Shown: positions 1 to 5,614 of the stretch, in pieces
How positions within the stretch are numbered: position 1 is the first letter of the stretch
Layout of the letters: each line of letters opens with the position of its first letter
From: Rhodospirillales bacterium
GTDB taxonomy: Bacteria; Pseudomonadota; Alphaproteobacteria; ATCC43930; CGMCC-115725
Assembly (NCBI GenBank): GCA_015654725.1
Contig: JAATGI010000385.1
Span: 1 to 6,035 of the forward strand
Length of the DNA stretch: 6,035 nucleotides
Direction of reading: 5' to 3'
The notes under the pieces: model-generated
Told to the model about the DNA's origin: nothing
Database searches by the model: none
The model's input: the letters and a program-made list of their open reading frames with translations, nothing else
Made by a program: the position numbers and the translations under genes

Positions 1-66
1 AGTCGGAAGATGCGGCTCAAGACGTGCAAACTGATTGTCGGTCAGCCAAAAATAATCCCGATCCAT
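1..66 (-). CDS. IS5-family transposase, N-terminal fragment cut by window edge
   Basis: Reading the minus strand from the ATG at 66 gives 22 uninterrupted codons to the window edge: MDRDYFWLTDNQFARLEPHL followed by PT. The pattern 'FWLTDxQxARLEPHLP' is the typical start of IS5-family (IS427/IS1031-like) DDE transposases, which carry out cut-and-paste transposition of their own element. A Shine-Dalgarno GGGAG (minus strand, bases 78-74) lies 7 nt before the ATG, supporting this start. The catalytic DDE residues would lie outside the window, so intactness cannot be judged. The gene points the same way as the ATPase gene and starts 105 bases after that gene's stop codon, so read-through from the ATPase gene would enter it. 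Recognition rests on only 22 residues, but the motif is distinctive. Confidence 0.8.
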   Translation of the reverse strand, partial: MDRDYFWLTDNQFARLEPHLPT

Positions 67-70
67 CACC

Positions 71-88
71 GATCTCCCGTCGGAGATC
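71..88 (-). promoter_or_regulatory. Hairpin enclosing the transposase ribosome-binding site
   Basis: Perfect 7-bp inverted repeat, GATCTCC at 71-77 and GGAGATC at 82-88, with a 4-base loop. In the minus-strand transcript the 3' arm contains the GGGAG Shine-Dalgarno of the transposase start at 66. Folding would hide the ribosome-binding site. IS10 and IS50 are known to use such hairpins to block transposase translation from read-through transcripts; the same role here is inferred. Confidence 0.5.
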
Positions 89-126
89 TTGAATCAAAAT
101 TCGCGGCAAAACGGAATCCCTTTTAT

Positions 127-146
127 GGGTCCCGACCCTAGTCGGG
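127..146. repeat. Nested palindromes, candidate IS terminus
   Basis: Two overlapping palindromes: GGGTC/GACCC (127-131 with 134-138) and CCCGAC/GTCGGG (131-136 with 141-146), around a CTAG at 138-141. Read on the minus strand, GGGTCGGGACCC begins just inside CTAG and lies about 70 bases upstream of the transposase start, where the left inverted repeat of an IS5-family element would be expected. The other end is outside the window, so the terminus and any target duplication cannot be confirmed. No T-tract follows on either strand, so a Rho-independent terminator is less likely. Confidence 0.3.
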
Positions 147-171
147 CCGTTTGTTTCAAGCCGGTCGCTCT

Positions 172-2055
172 TTAGAGCATCTGAAGCTGCGTCTTGAGAT
201 TTCCTGACCATTCCCGTCCGAGAGTATCGAAGACCATTTGCCGCTGCTCCGCTTCGTCACCTACGAGCATCTGGCTCTGGGCTCTGGCCAAGCTCAGTAA
301 CAACATTTGTAGGGCAACCACCAAGCGACCCGAACCTCCGGTCTCGGCGGTCGCGTCGACGCTTTCAGACAGGTCATCAGGTTCGGTTGCTGAACCGGAC
401 ACAAGGCCAGCCAATGGTTCATACAGCTTCGAAAAGAACGGGTGCGCAGAGTTGATCGTCAGCACGATTTTTCCCAGCTTCGACTCCACGTGATAGAACG
501 GCCAAAATTCATCGTGCTTGAACACAGTGATGTATGTCGACGTTCTGATCCGCTCATAAGCTTGCTCGTCGGTTTCCTCATCACGCTTAAGCCCGATCGC
601 GAAGTGCCGAAGATTTTGCTCCAAGACCACTCTTTCTTCGTCGGTGCTCGGCGCTGGTTGAGGTATTGGCTTGCCCTGAAACGCGTCCGCTTCATTTGCG
701 CGGCGTTCGGCTTCGGTCAACCCGGCCTTACTAGCCTTTCGTGCATGCTCGGCCCTGAACGCCGCAGTCTTTTCGCGAATGCGCGCAACGTCGCCGCGGA
801 TTGCCTCGCGGATCGCGTCAAGAGCGTACTTCTTGGGCCTTACGCCCTGCTTGTTCATCGCTACGCCGAACGCTTCGTCGAGTTCGCCGCCGAAATCGAC
901 TTGGATTCTAAGCCACGCCGAATCGCCGTGCCGGCCACCGGACAATTCCTTCACAGTACCAATGTGAACTTCGCGGCCGTTTCTAACGAATGAAACGAGG
1001 TGATCTTCGAAAATCTGAAGATCGTTTTTCTGAACCTTGCGCGGTAATCCGGACCAAGCTTCAATAGGAAGCATATAGAGACGCACCGAGACGGGCGCTG
1101 TTTCACTACTTCCATCGAGAAGCGGAATCTGAATATCCGGCCAGCTATTGATGAGGCGGCTTCGCGTCTCGATCAGGTCGGGAATGCGTACGTGACGCGC
1201 GTTTGGCATCCAGTACGTCGGGTCGAACGCCTCGATACGCCGGTTATTGATATAGAGATTGAGGCCTGAGCCAAGCGATTTGCGATAGATGCGAGCCATC
1301 TCCCTTGTTGCGTGGTCAACCAGGGTTTGCGCTTTTTTGTGGGTCAACCGATCGCAATCAGGAATGAATACAATGGTACCCGTTTCGAATAAGCGCTCTG
1401 CCACGTCGTCTTCGTCAGAAGCGAAGACGTCTTGTTGCGACGCATCCTTTGGATAGCTCATCGGCTTGCAAAGAATCGTGGAGATTTGCGAAGGCAAATT
1501 GTCCAACAGTCTCGGTTCGGGAAGAAGAATAACGTTAAGCCGGCTTGCACCAATTTCGTTCACGTCGAGCGTCATGGTGTAGATCGCGCGGTCTTGCCAC
1601 GAATATAGTTCAAGGACCGGTCCCATGCTCAGCGCCGCGGTTTTCATCCCGACGCCGAACCGACCAATACCTGCGCGATTCTGGTAGTACATCGAGCCAC
1701 CGAATGACATCGCGACCTGCAACACATGCGGTGCCATGCCTTTGCCGTTGTCATAGACGAGCACGTCGATTGCGTTGCCTTCCTTGCCTCTGTCTTGACT
1801 GAAATAGACGCGGATTTCGGTTGCCCCAGCCTGAATAGCATTGTCAACGTGTTCGCAGACTGCGGAAGTAGTGTTGCTGTAGCCAACATCACGAAGGGAA
1901 TTGACGAAAGTCTGGCCCAAAAACAAGGGTACATTGTTCCCTTCACGAAGGACGCGGTTCAGAACGGTTCTGCCGCCTTTTGGTGCGCTTTCGCCCCATT
2001 GCGGGCTGAATTCGCCTTCCGGTTCGGCCGAATCTTGCGTTTTGGTGGTATCCAT
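172..2055 (-). CDS. GHKL (MutL/MORC-like) ATPase, possible defence-system component
   Basis: 627-residue protein; the start at 2055 is chosen because AAGGAG (2067-2062) lies 6 nt upstream. The longer frame opening at 2154 has no such site. The N-terminal half is a GHKL/HATPase_c_3 ATP-binding fold: N-box EHVDNA at 68-73 (Glu68 presumed catalytic base, Asn72 Mg ligand), G1 box DNGKGM at 102-107, and glycine-rich lid GIGRFGVGMKTA at 129-140. A second (S5-like) domain follows, with FVRNGREV at 356-363 and MNKQGVRPKK at 400-409, where the lysine may contact ATP gamma-phosphate as in MutL/MORC. A charged helical stretch (about 412-460) leads to a C-terminal domain with INSAHPFF at 534-541. No signal peptide or membrane segment, so cytoplasmic. 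Families like this act as ATP-driven clamps in DNA repair or restriction-linked systems (paraMORC group). No nuclease, methylase or Z1 gene is adjacent here; an IS lies 3'. GC is lower than in the genes to the right, suggesting transfer. The family assignment is firm; a defence role is inference. Confidence 0.85.
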   Translation of the reverse strand: MDTTKTQDSAEPEGEFSPQWGESAPKGGRTVLNRVLREGNNVPLFLGQTFVNSLRDVGYSNTTSAVCEHVDNAIQAGATEIRVYFSQDRGKEGNAIDVLVYDNGKGMAPHVLQVAMSFGGSMYYQNRAGIGRFGVGMKTAALSMGPVLELYSWQDRAIYTMTLDVNEIGASRLNVILLPEPRLLDNLPSQISTILCKPMSYPKDASQQDVFASDEDDVAERLFETGTIVFIPDCDRLTHKKAQTLVDHATREMARIYRKSLGSGLNLYINNRRIEAFDPTYWMPNARHVRIPDLIETRSRLINSWPDIQIPLLDGSSETAPVSVRLYMLPIEAWSGLPRKVQKNDLQIFEDHLVSFVRNGREVHIGTVKELSGGRHGDSAWLRIQVDFGGELDEAFGVAMNKQGVRPKKYALDAIREAIRGDVARIREKTAAFRAEHARKASKAGLTEAERRANEADAFQGKPIPQPAPSTDEERVVLEQNLRHFAIGLKRDEETDEQAYERIRTSTYITVFKHDEFWPFYHVESKLGKIVLTINSAHPFFSKLYEPLAGLVSGSATEPDDLSESVDATAETGGSGRLVVALQMLLLSLARAQSQMLVGDEAEQRQMVFDTLGREWSGNLKTQLQML

Positions 2056-2073
2056 CTGGTTCTCCTTGTCTGT

Positions 2074-2092
2074 GGAACCTTCTGTAGGTTCC
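2074..2092 (-). promoter_or_regulatory. Perfect palindrome in the ATPase gene leader
   Basis: GGAACCT (2074-2080) and AGGTTCC (2086-2092) are perfect 7-bp arms around a 5-base spacer. The repeat ends 7 bases upstream of the AAGGAG ribosome-binding site of the ATPase gene. It could be an operator for a dimeric repressor or a leader hairpin affecting translation. No convincing -35/-10 pair was found near it. Confidence 0.35.
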
Positions 2093-2421
2093 GGGAGAGC
2101 GCCGACGTCGACGCCCGCAATAATTTGGTGGGTATAACTGCATGAAGGTTTCAAAGTTTGCGACAGAATTGGGCGGCTGGCTAAATTGGCGTCGTTAGTT
2201 AGGAGATCTACCCGCTTGGCCCCGGGCCTTCTTCAACTTTCACATGGGACAGTCCTTTTCCGCAAATTGGCCCTACGCATACGTCGTCAAGCGCACGAAT
2301 GACCCGGCGGCGCCGTCAAAAAACTAATTTTCTTTACGATCCGGCTGACAACTTGCGCCAACGCTCCATACGCTCTCAAATGGACCGGCGCGGCGGCGGC
2401 GAAACCCATGAAGGAGCGGGG
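2093..2421. other. Divergent intergenic gap
   Basis: This stretch separates the minus-strand ATPase gene from the plus-strand monooxygenase-like gene. No frame in it shows a recognisable protein and no tRNA-like fold was seen. It contains a short GC-rich palindrome, GGCCC-c-GGGCC at 2218-2228, and base composition rises sharply rightwards, so the edge of the acquired region probably falls here (about 2200-2400). No attachment-site repeat could be identified. Confidence 0.5.
2345..2372 (+). promoter_or_regulatory. Weak candidate promoter for the monooxygenase-like gene
   Basis: CTGACA at 2345-2350 and CATACG at 2367-2372 with a 16-bp spacer, about 50 bases upstream of the ATG at 2422. The -35 matches TTGACA at five of six positions, but the -10 is poor. 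It is the best pair seen in this gap. Confidence 0.25.
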
Positions 2422-2730
2422 ATGAAACATTTTATCATCAAATATCGGTTCACCAACGGCACCAAGGAGGATTGGCATCGCGAGATCGCGCGGTTCATCG
2501 CGGGCCTCGATGCCGACCCGGCGCTCAAGGGGGTCTCCTATCGCGTCATGAAAAACGCCAAGGATAGCGACTATTATCATCTCGCCTCGGTGGTCGACGA
2601 TGCTTCGGTCGCGGCGCTCAACAGCCGGGATTGGTTCAAGCACTATACCGAGGCGACCAAAGCCGTCGCCGGCGGCGAGGTCACGGTGCTGCCGCTGGAG
2701 GTCATCGCCGAGACCGCGCCCAAGGGGTGA
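2422..2730 (+). CDS. Small antibiotic-biosynthesis-monooxygenase-like protein
   Basis: 102 residues. The start at 2422 is set by AAGGAG at 2411-2416, 5 nt upstream; a longer frame back to 2299 has no comparable site and an arginine-rich, non-domain-like N-terminus. The protein opens with a beta strand (KHFIIKYRF, 2-10), then a helix (EDWHREIARFIAGL), then 'GVSYRVMKN', 'YYHLASVVDD', a helix with SRDWFKHY, and a final strand (EVTVLPLEVI). This strand-helix-strand-strand-helix-strand order and the size match the ferredoxin-like ABM/dimeric alpha-beta barrel superfamily, which forms homodimers. Some members are cofactor-free quinol monooxygenases, while many have no known reaction. No signal peptide. 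It is monocistronic: the next gene is 249 bases on, behind its own operator. The fold call is moderately sure; the enzyme activity is unknown. Confidence 0.7.
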   Translation: MKHFIIKYRFTNGTKEDWHREIARFIAGLDADPALKGVSYRVMKNAKDSDYYHLASVVDDASVAALNSRDWFKHYTEATKAVAGGEVTVLPLEVIAETAPKG

Positions 2731-2784
2731 GGGGGGTAGTTGCCGCGCGATATTGCGTCTTCCGCTCATCCGTCCGCCGTAAGC

Positions 2785-2850
2785 GCCCCCACCCTGCAAC
2801 GCTTCGCGTTGCTTCCCTCCCCCGCGAGCGGGGGAGGGTTGGGAGGGGGC
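2785..2850. repeat. Palindromic intergenic repeat, copy 1 (three-way-junction shape)
   Basis: It has two consecutive hairpins. GCAACGC/GCGTTGC (2796-2802, 2806-2812) has a TTC loop. CCCTCCCCCGC/GCGGGGGAGGG (2815-2825, 2828-2838) is a perfect 11-bp stem. Both are enclosed by an outer stem, GCCCCCaCCC (2785-2794) with GGGaGGGGGC (2841-2850), which has one mismatch. The design resembles the dispersed palindromic elements common between genes in alphaproteobacteria. No T-run follows, so it is not a classical terminator, although it may stabilise the 3' end of the upstream mRNA. Confidence 0.6.
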
Positions 2851-2913
2851 TGTCGGCGTTTCAGGCATTCGACAATCGCACGCGGCGAAACCCGCGATTG
2901 ACCGGCGCCAGTG

Positions 2914-2942
2914 TTGCGGCGACGCCGTGATGTGTATATATT
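2914..2942 (+). promoter_or_regulatory. Candidate vapBC promoter
   Basis: TTGCGG at 2914-2919 and TATATT at 2937-2942 with a 17-bp spacer. The -10 matches TATAAT at five of six positions. Transcription would start near 2949, inside the vapBC operator and about 30 bases before the vapB ATG. An alternative -10, TATACA at 2951-2956, lies in the right operator arm but has a poorer -35. Confidence 0.5.
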
Positions 2943-2959
2943 GGAAATTCTATACACAT
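2930..2959. promoter_or_regulatory. vapBC operator palindrome
   Basis: Perfect 9-bp inverted repeat ATGTGTATA (2930-2938) and TATACACAT (2951-2959). The arms are 21 bp apart centre to centre, about two helical turns, which suits two protein dimers on one DNA face. It overlaps the candidate -10 and start site, as expected for autorepression by a VapB-VapC complex. It is AT-rich in an otherwise very GC-rich region. Confidence 0.65.
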
Positions 2960-2979
2960 TACCCCCGGGGCCGGCCGCG

Positions 2980-3189
2980 ATGCGGACCAATATTGATATC
3001 GACGATGAATTGTTGTCCCAGGCCATGACGGCGGCGGGCATGTCGACCAAGCGGGCCACGGTGGAAGCGGGGTTGCGGCTCTTGGTTCGGGTCCGCAAGC
3101 AGGCCAAGGCGTTGGCGAAACTCAAGGGATTGGGTTGGGAAGGCGACTTGGCCAAGATGCGCGAGGGCCGTACTCCGGGCCGGCCGTGA
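2980..3189 (+). CDS. vapB: VapB-type antitoxin
   Basis: 69 residues from the ATG at 2980. The start MRTNIDIDDELLSQAM is the signature of the short VapB antitoxins (DUF2191/VapB_antitoxin type). The N-terminal strand plus two helices (about 1-40) form a ribbon-helix-helix DNA-binding dimer. The basic C-terminal tail (about 41-69, RVRKQAKALAKLKGLGWEGD) would wrap the toxin and block its active site. A longer frame back to 2911 exists, but it runs through the operator palindrome and lacks family similarity. There is no good Shine-Dalgarno; only GGGG at 2967-2970. The stop codon overlaps the vapC start. It likely represses its own operon through the palindrome at 2930-2959. Lability of the free antitoxin is expected from the family, not seen here. 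Confidence 0.9.
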   Translation: MRTNIDIDDELLSQAMTAAGMSTKRATVEAGLRLLVRVRKQAKALAKLKGLGWEGDLAKMREGRTPGRP

Positions 3190-3575
3190 TTCTCGTCGAC
3201 AGCTCCGTCTGGGTCGCGCAGTTGCGCGGCCATCGCACGCCGGCAACCGCCAAATTGGAAGCGGCGGCCGCGCGGGAACCGCTCCTGATCGGCGACCTCA
3301 TCCTGCTCGAAGTGCTTCAGGGCGCGCGGGACGAGGCCCATGCCGCGCGCATCGAACGCGCGTTGCGCCAGTATGTTCTCGTGCCGCTGCTGGATGCCGA
3401 TCTAGCCCCCCGCGCCGCCCGGAACTACCGCACGCTGAGAGAGTTGGGCATCACCATCCGCAAGACCGCCGACATTATCATCGGCACCTTCTGCATCGAA
3501 CATCGCCACGCGTTGCTGCACGATGACCGCGATTTCGCGCCCATGGCGGAGCATCTCGGTCTCAGGGTCGCGTGA
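3186..3575 (+). CDS. vapC: VapC-type PIN-domain toxin ribonuclease
   Basis: 129 residues from a GTG at 3186 that overlaps the vapB stop by 4 nt (GTGA), a typical translational coupling that sets the start. The protein is a complete PIN domain: MILVDSSVW with Asp5, Glu42 in LILLEVLQG, Asp96 in TADIIIGTF, and Asp114/Asp116 in HDDRDF. These are the acidic residues that bind the catalytic metal, so the toxin looks intact. VapC toxins are Mg-dependent endoribonucleases that usually cut tRNA or rRNA and stop translation until held by VapB; the RNA target here cannot be told. The length is normal for the family. No own ribosome-binding site is seen upstream, in keeping with coupling to vapB. Confidence 0.93.
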   Translation: MILVDSSVWVAQLRGHRTPATAKLEAAAAREPLLIGDLILLEVLQGARDEAHAARIERALRQYVLVPLLDADLAPRAARNYRTLRELGITIRKTADIIIGTFCIEHRHALLHDDRDFAPMAEHLGLRVA

Positions 3576-3600
3576 ACCGATACCGCCGTCACGATCACCC

Positions 3601-3650
3601 ACCCGCGCGCCGCCTTCGGCTGCTCGCGACCTCCCCCATCGAGGGGGAGG
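3601..3650. repeat. Palindromic intergenic repeat, copy 2
   Basis: Begins ACCC, followed by an imperfect 11-position stem with a TTC loop (3604-3614 with 3618-3628, two mismatches). A second hairpin follows, CCTCCCCC (3630-3637) with GGGGGAGG (3643-3650) around ATCGA. The order and orientation are the same as in the repeat at 2785-2850, but the first-stem bases differ and still pair. It lies 25 bases after the vapC stop. Confidence 0.6.
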
Positions 3651-3680
3651 AGCAATGCGGAGGGCCATGACGATAAAAAA

Positions 3681-3708
3681 TTGACCGGCGGCGCGGGCAA
3701 AACATAAT
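3681..3708 (+). promoter_or_regulatory. Promoter of the CoA-transferase operon
   Basis: TTGACC at 3681-3686 and CATAAT at 3703-3708 with a 16-bp spacer, each one base off the sigma-70 consensus. They sit in an AT-rich patch after the repeat. The leader to the ATG at 3752 would be about 37 nt. No operator repeat is obvious. Confidence 0.6.
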
Positions 3709-3751
3709 ATCTTTCCGAACTCATCGATAACGAACGCCCGGGCGGAGAGCG

Positions 3752-4705
3752 ATGCCGACGCACAAACACAATTGCCTGATTCCGCTGAACGAGCAGCTTC
3801 CGGCCGATCCGCGCCGCAAATCGAAGCTCATCGATCTCGACGAGGCGGGCCGGATCATCGCCACCAAGAAGATTTTCTCGATCGCCGGCTCGCATTCGGC
3901 CGACGCGGCCATGAGCCTGATCCGCGCCGCCATCCGCGCCGGCGCCAAGGGCATGACCCTGATCCCGCCGATCACCACCTCGCTCGCGGCCGATCTGCCG
4001 ATCGCGGCCGGCATGTTGAAGAAGCTCTATCTCTCCTATGTCGGGTTCGAGGTGTTCGGCATGGCGCCCGCCTTCCGCAAGGCGGCGGAGACGCAATCGC
4101 TGGAGATTATCGAGGCCGACGAACCCTTCATCCTGCTCGGGACCCAGGCGGCGGCGGGCGGCAAGCCCTTTAACGCGGTGCAATATATCTATGATGGCAC
4201 TGACCATAAGCGGCTCAACCCCGAGTTGAAACAGGTGGTCGATCCCTTTACCGGGCGCACGGTTTGGGCGATCCCGCCGCTGCGCGCCGACGTGTTCATC
4301 ATGCATGCCCAGGCCTGCGACGAATATGGCAACGCCCAATGCTGGGGCGGCACCGGGCAGGAGCGCGACAAGGCCAAGGCCGCCGACATGGTCATCGTCC
4401 AGGCCGACGAGATCGTGGGCTCCGAGGTGATCCAGAAAGACCCGGGCCACACCACCGTGCCGGGCCTCTGGGTCGATTATGTCGTGCACGCGCCGTACGG
4501 CGCGCATCCGACCTTCTCCTCGAACAGCTACGCGGTCGACGAGGCGCATTTGAAGACCTATATCGACCTGGTCCGCGCCGGAAAGGCACAAGAATACATC
4601 GACAAATACGTGCTGGAGCCGAAGGATCACTACGAATATCTCGAGCGAATCGGGGGTTTGCGCCGGCTTACGCAACTAAGATCGTCGATCGCCGTCCGCT
4701 CCTGA
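3752..4705 (+). CDS. CoA-transferase family I, subunit A (GctA/IpdA-like)
   Basis: 317 residues. The start is supported by GGAG at 3744-3747 and the promoter just upstream. It matches the alpha subunit of family I CoA transferases: a glycine-containing early loop (IFSIAGSHSADAAM, 41-54), GFEVFGMAPAFRKA (98-111), ADEPFILLGTQAAAGGKPF (122-140), DVFIMHAQACDEYGNAQ (180-196) and a C-terminal APYGAHPTF (248-256). Together with the next gene it should form an A2B2-type cytoplasmic enzyme acting on a CoA thioester. Glu124 in ADEPF aligns with a conserved acidic position in IpdA, the alpha subunit of the steroid ring-opening hydrolase IpdAB. The substrate cannot be named: glutaconate, 3-oxo acid and IpdAB-like ring substrates are all possible. 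First gene of an operon with subunit B and an acyl-CoA synthetase. The family is sure; the reaction is open. Confidence 0.9.
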   Translation: MPTHKHNCLIPLNEQLPADPRRKSKLIDLDEAGRIIATKKIFSIAGSHSADAAMSLIRAAIRAGAKGMTLIPPITTSLAADLPIAAGMLKKLYLSYVGFEVFGMAPAFRKAAETQSLEIIEADEPFILLGTQAAAGGKPFNAVQYIYDGTDHKRLNPELKQVVDPFTGRTVWAIPPLRADVFIMHAQACDEYGNAQCWGGTGQERDKAKAADMVIVQADEIVGSEVIQKDPGHTTVPGLWVDYVVHAPYGAHPTFSSNSYAVDEAHLKTYIDLVRAGKAQEYIDKYVLEPKDHYEYLERIGGLRRLTQLRSSIAVRS

Positions 4706-4742
4706 CCGAAAACACGGTATAAATTTCATCGGATCCCGAACC

Positions 4743-5594
4743 ATGGCTGAACCTGCTTATCCCGGCACCGACACCTACTCGATGGCCGAATTCATGGCCA
4801 TCGTCCTGGCCCGCCAGGCCGGCGGCGAGGGCGAGACCACCGGCGGCGGCGGCGCCAACCAGGCCGTGGCGCTGGCGGCCAACCGCCTGGCGCAGATCAC
4901 GGTTCGGCCCGATCTCTGGCTCTTCACCGGCGGCGCCGGCGTCTATAACGGGAAGTTCGATACCCTGCCGATCGGCACCTGGGACCCGCGCTGCGGCCAC
5001 GGCGCCGAATGCAAGATCTATATCGCCGACGTGGTCGATGGCGGCACGCGCGGCGAGCGTCCGGGCCGCGCCTCGGGCCGGATGAAGCGCGGCGGCTCCG
5101 GCGGCTTCGGCGGCATCCAGGTCGATAAATTCGGCAATATCAACATGATCGGGATCGGCGAGCACCCGAAGCTCAAGGTGCGCGGGCCGGGCACGGTCGG
5201 CACCATCTGGATGGGCTCGGCCTCGGCCAATGTCTATGTCGAGCACCACTCGAAGCGCATCTTCGTCGATAAATGCGACTATATCAGCGGGCCGGGCTGG
5301 CTTTCGGGCGGCGACAGCCGGCACCAGACGCTCAACGGCCGCGACGGGCCCGAATATATCTGGTCGCCGATCTGTGTCCTCGATTTCACCGAGGACGAGC
5401 ATCGCGCGCGCATCGCTTCGGTACATCCCGGCTATACGGTCGCCGATGTGGTCGCCAATACCGGCTTCGAGCTGGCGATCCCGAAAGACGTGCCGCAGAC
5501 CACGCCGCCGACCGATTGGGAACTCAACGTGCTTCGCACCCAGGTCGATCGCAACGGCGTGCTGAAGAAACGCCGCATGACCGTCGGCGCTTAG
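4743..5594 (+). CDS. CoA-transferase family I, subunit B (GctB/IpdB-like), catalytic Glu motif absent
   Basis: 283 residues, 37 bases after subunit A. The ribosome-binding site is weak (GGAT about 9 nt upstream), so coupling to the preceding gene is likely. Family landmarks: TGGGGANQAVALAANRLAQ (33-51), PDLWLFTGGAGVYNG (56-70), GFGGIQVDKFGNIN (121-134), KRIFVDKCDYISGPG (171-185) and SVHPGYTVADV (226-236). In true transferases (glutaconate, 3-oxoacid) the beta subunit has a catalytic Glu in an SExG/SENG motif that forms the enzyme-CoA thioester. Here that place reads TGGAG (62-66), with glycine for Glu. This resembles IpdB of the cholesterol-ring hydrolase IpdAB, suggesting C-C bond hydrolysis or another non-transferase reaction. 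A basic Gly/Arg-rich stretch at 100-120 looks like an insertion relative to IpdB. The alignment was done by eye. Confidence 0.88.
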   Translation: MAEPAYPGTDTYSMAEFMAIVLARQAGGEGETTGGGGANQAVALAANRLAQITVRPDLWLFTGGAGVYNGKFDTLPIGTWDPRCGHGAECKIYIADVVDGGTRGERPGRASGRMKRGGSGGFGGIQVDKFGNINMIGIGEHPKLKVRGPGTVGTIWMGSASANVYVEHHSKRIFVDKCDYISGPGWLSGGDSRHQTLNGRDGPEYIWSPICVLDFTEDEHRARIASVHPGYTVADVVANTGFELAIPKDVPQTTPPTDWELNVLRTQVDRNGVLKKRRMTVGA

Positions 5595-5614
5595 GCGCGA
5601 ACGGACGCGCGGCG

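Noticed and set aside
17..211. 64-codon minus-strand frame between the ATPase gene and the window edge
   Set aside because: It overlaps both the ATPase 3' end and the transposase start, and shows no domain. The transposase frame explains this stretch better.
2218..2228. GC palindrome GGCCC-c-GGGCC as a terminator
   Set aside because: The loop would be a single base and there is no proper T-run after it.
2287..2868. 193-codon minus-strand frame opposite the monooxygenase-like gene
   Set aside because: It runs through the palindromic repeat and is antisense to a gene with a good ribosome-binding site and coherent fold.
3425..4675. Long minus-strand open frame (416 codons) across vapC and CoA-transferase A
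   Set aside because: It is antisense to two genes with clear family motifs, its product is Arg/Gly/Asp-rich with no recognisable domain, and long antisense frames are usual in very GC-rich DNA.
4702..4723. CTGACC ... TATAAA as an internal promoter before subunit B
   Set aside because: The spacer is only 10 bases, too short for a sigma-70 promoter. The operon promoter at 3681-3708 is much better.
4668..5426. Minus-strand open frame (252 codons) opposite subunit B
   Set aside because: Its Ala/Asp/Arg-rich sequence mirrors the GC-rich codons of subunit B, and there is no motif or ribosome-binding site.
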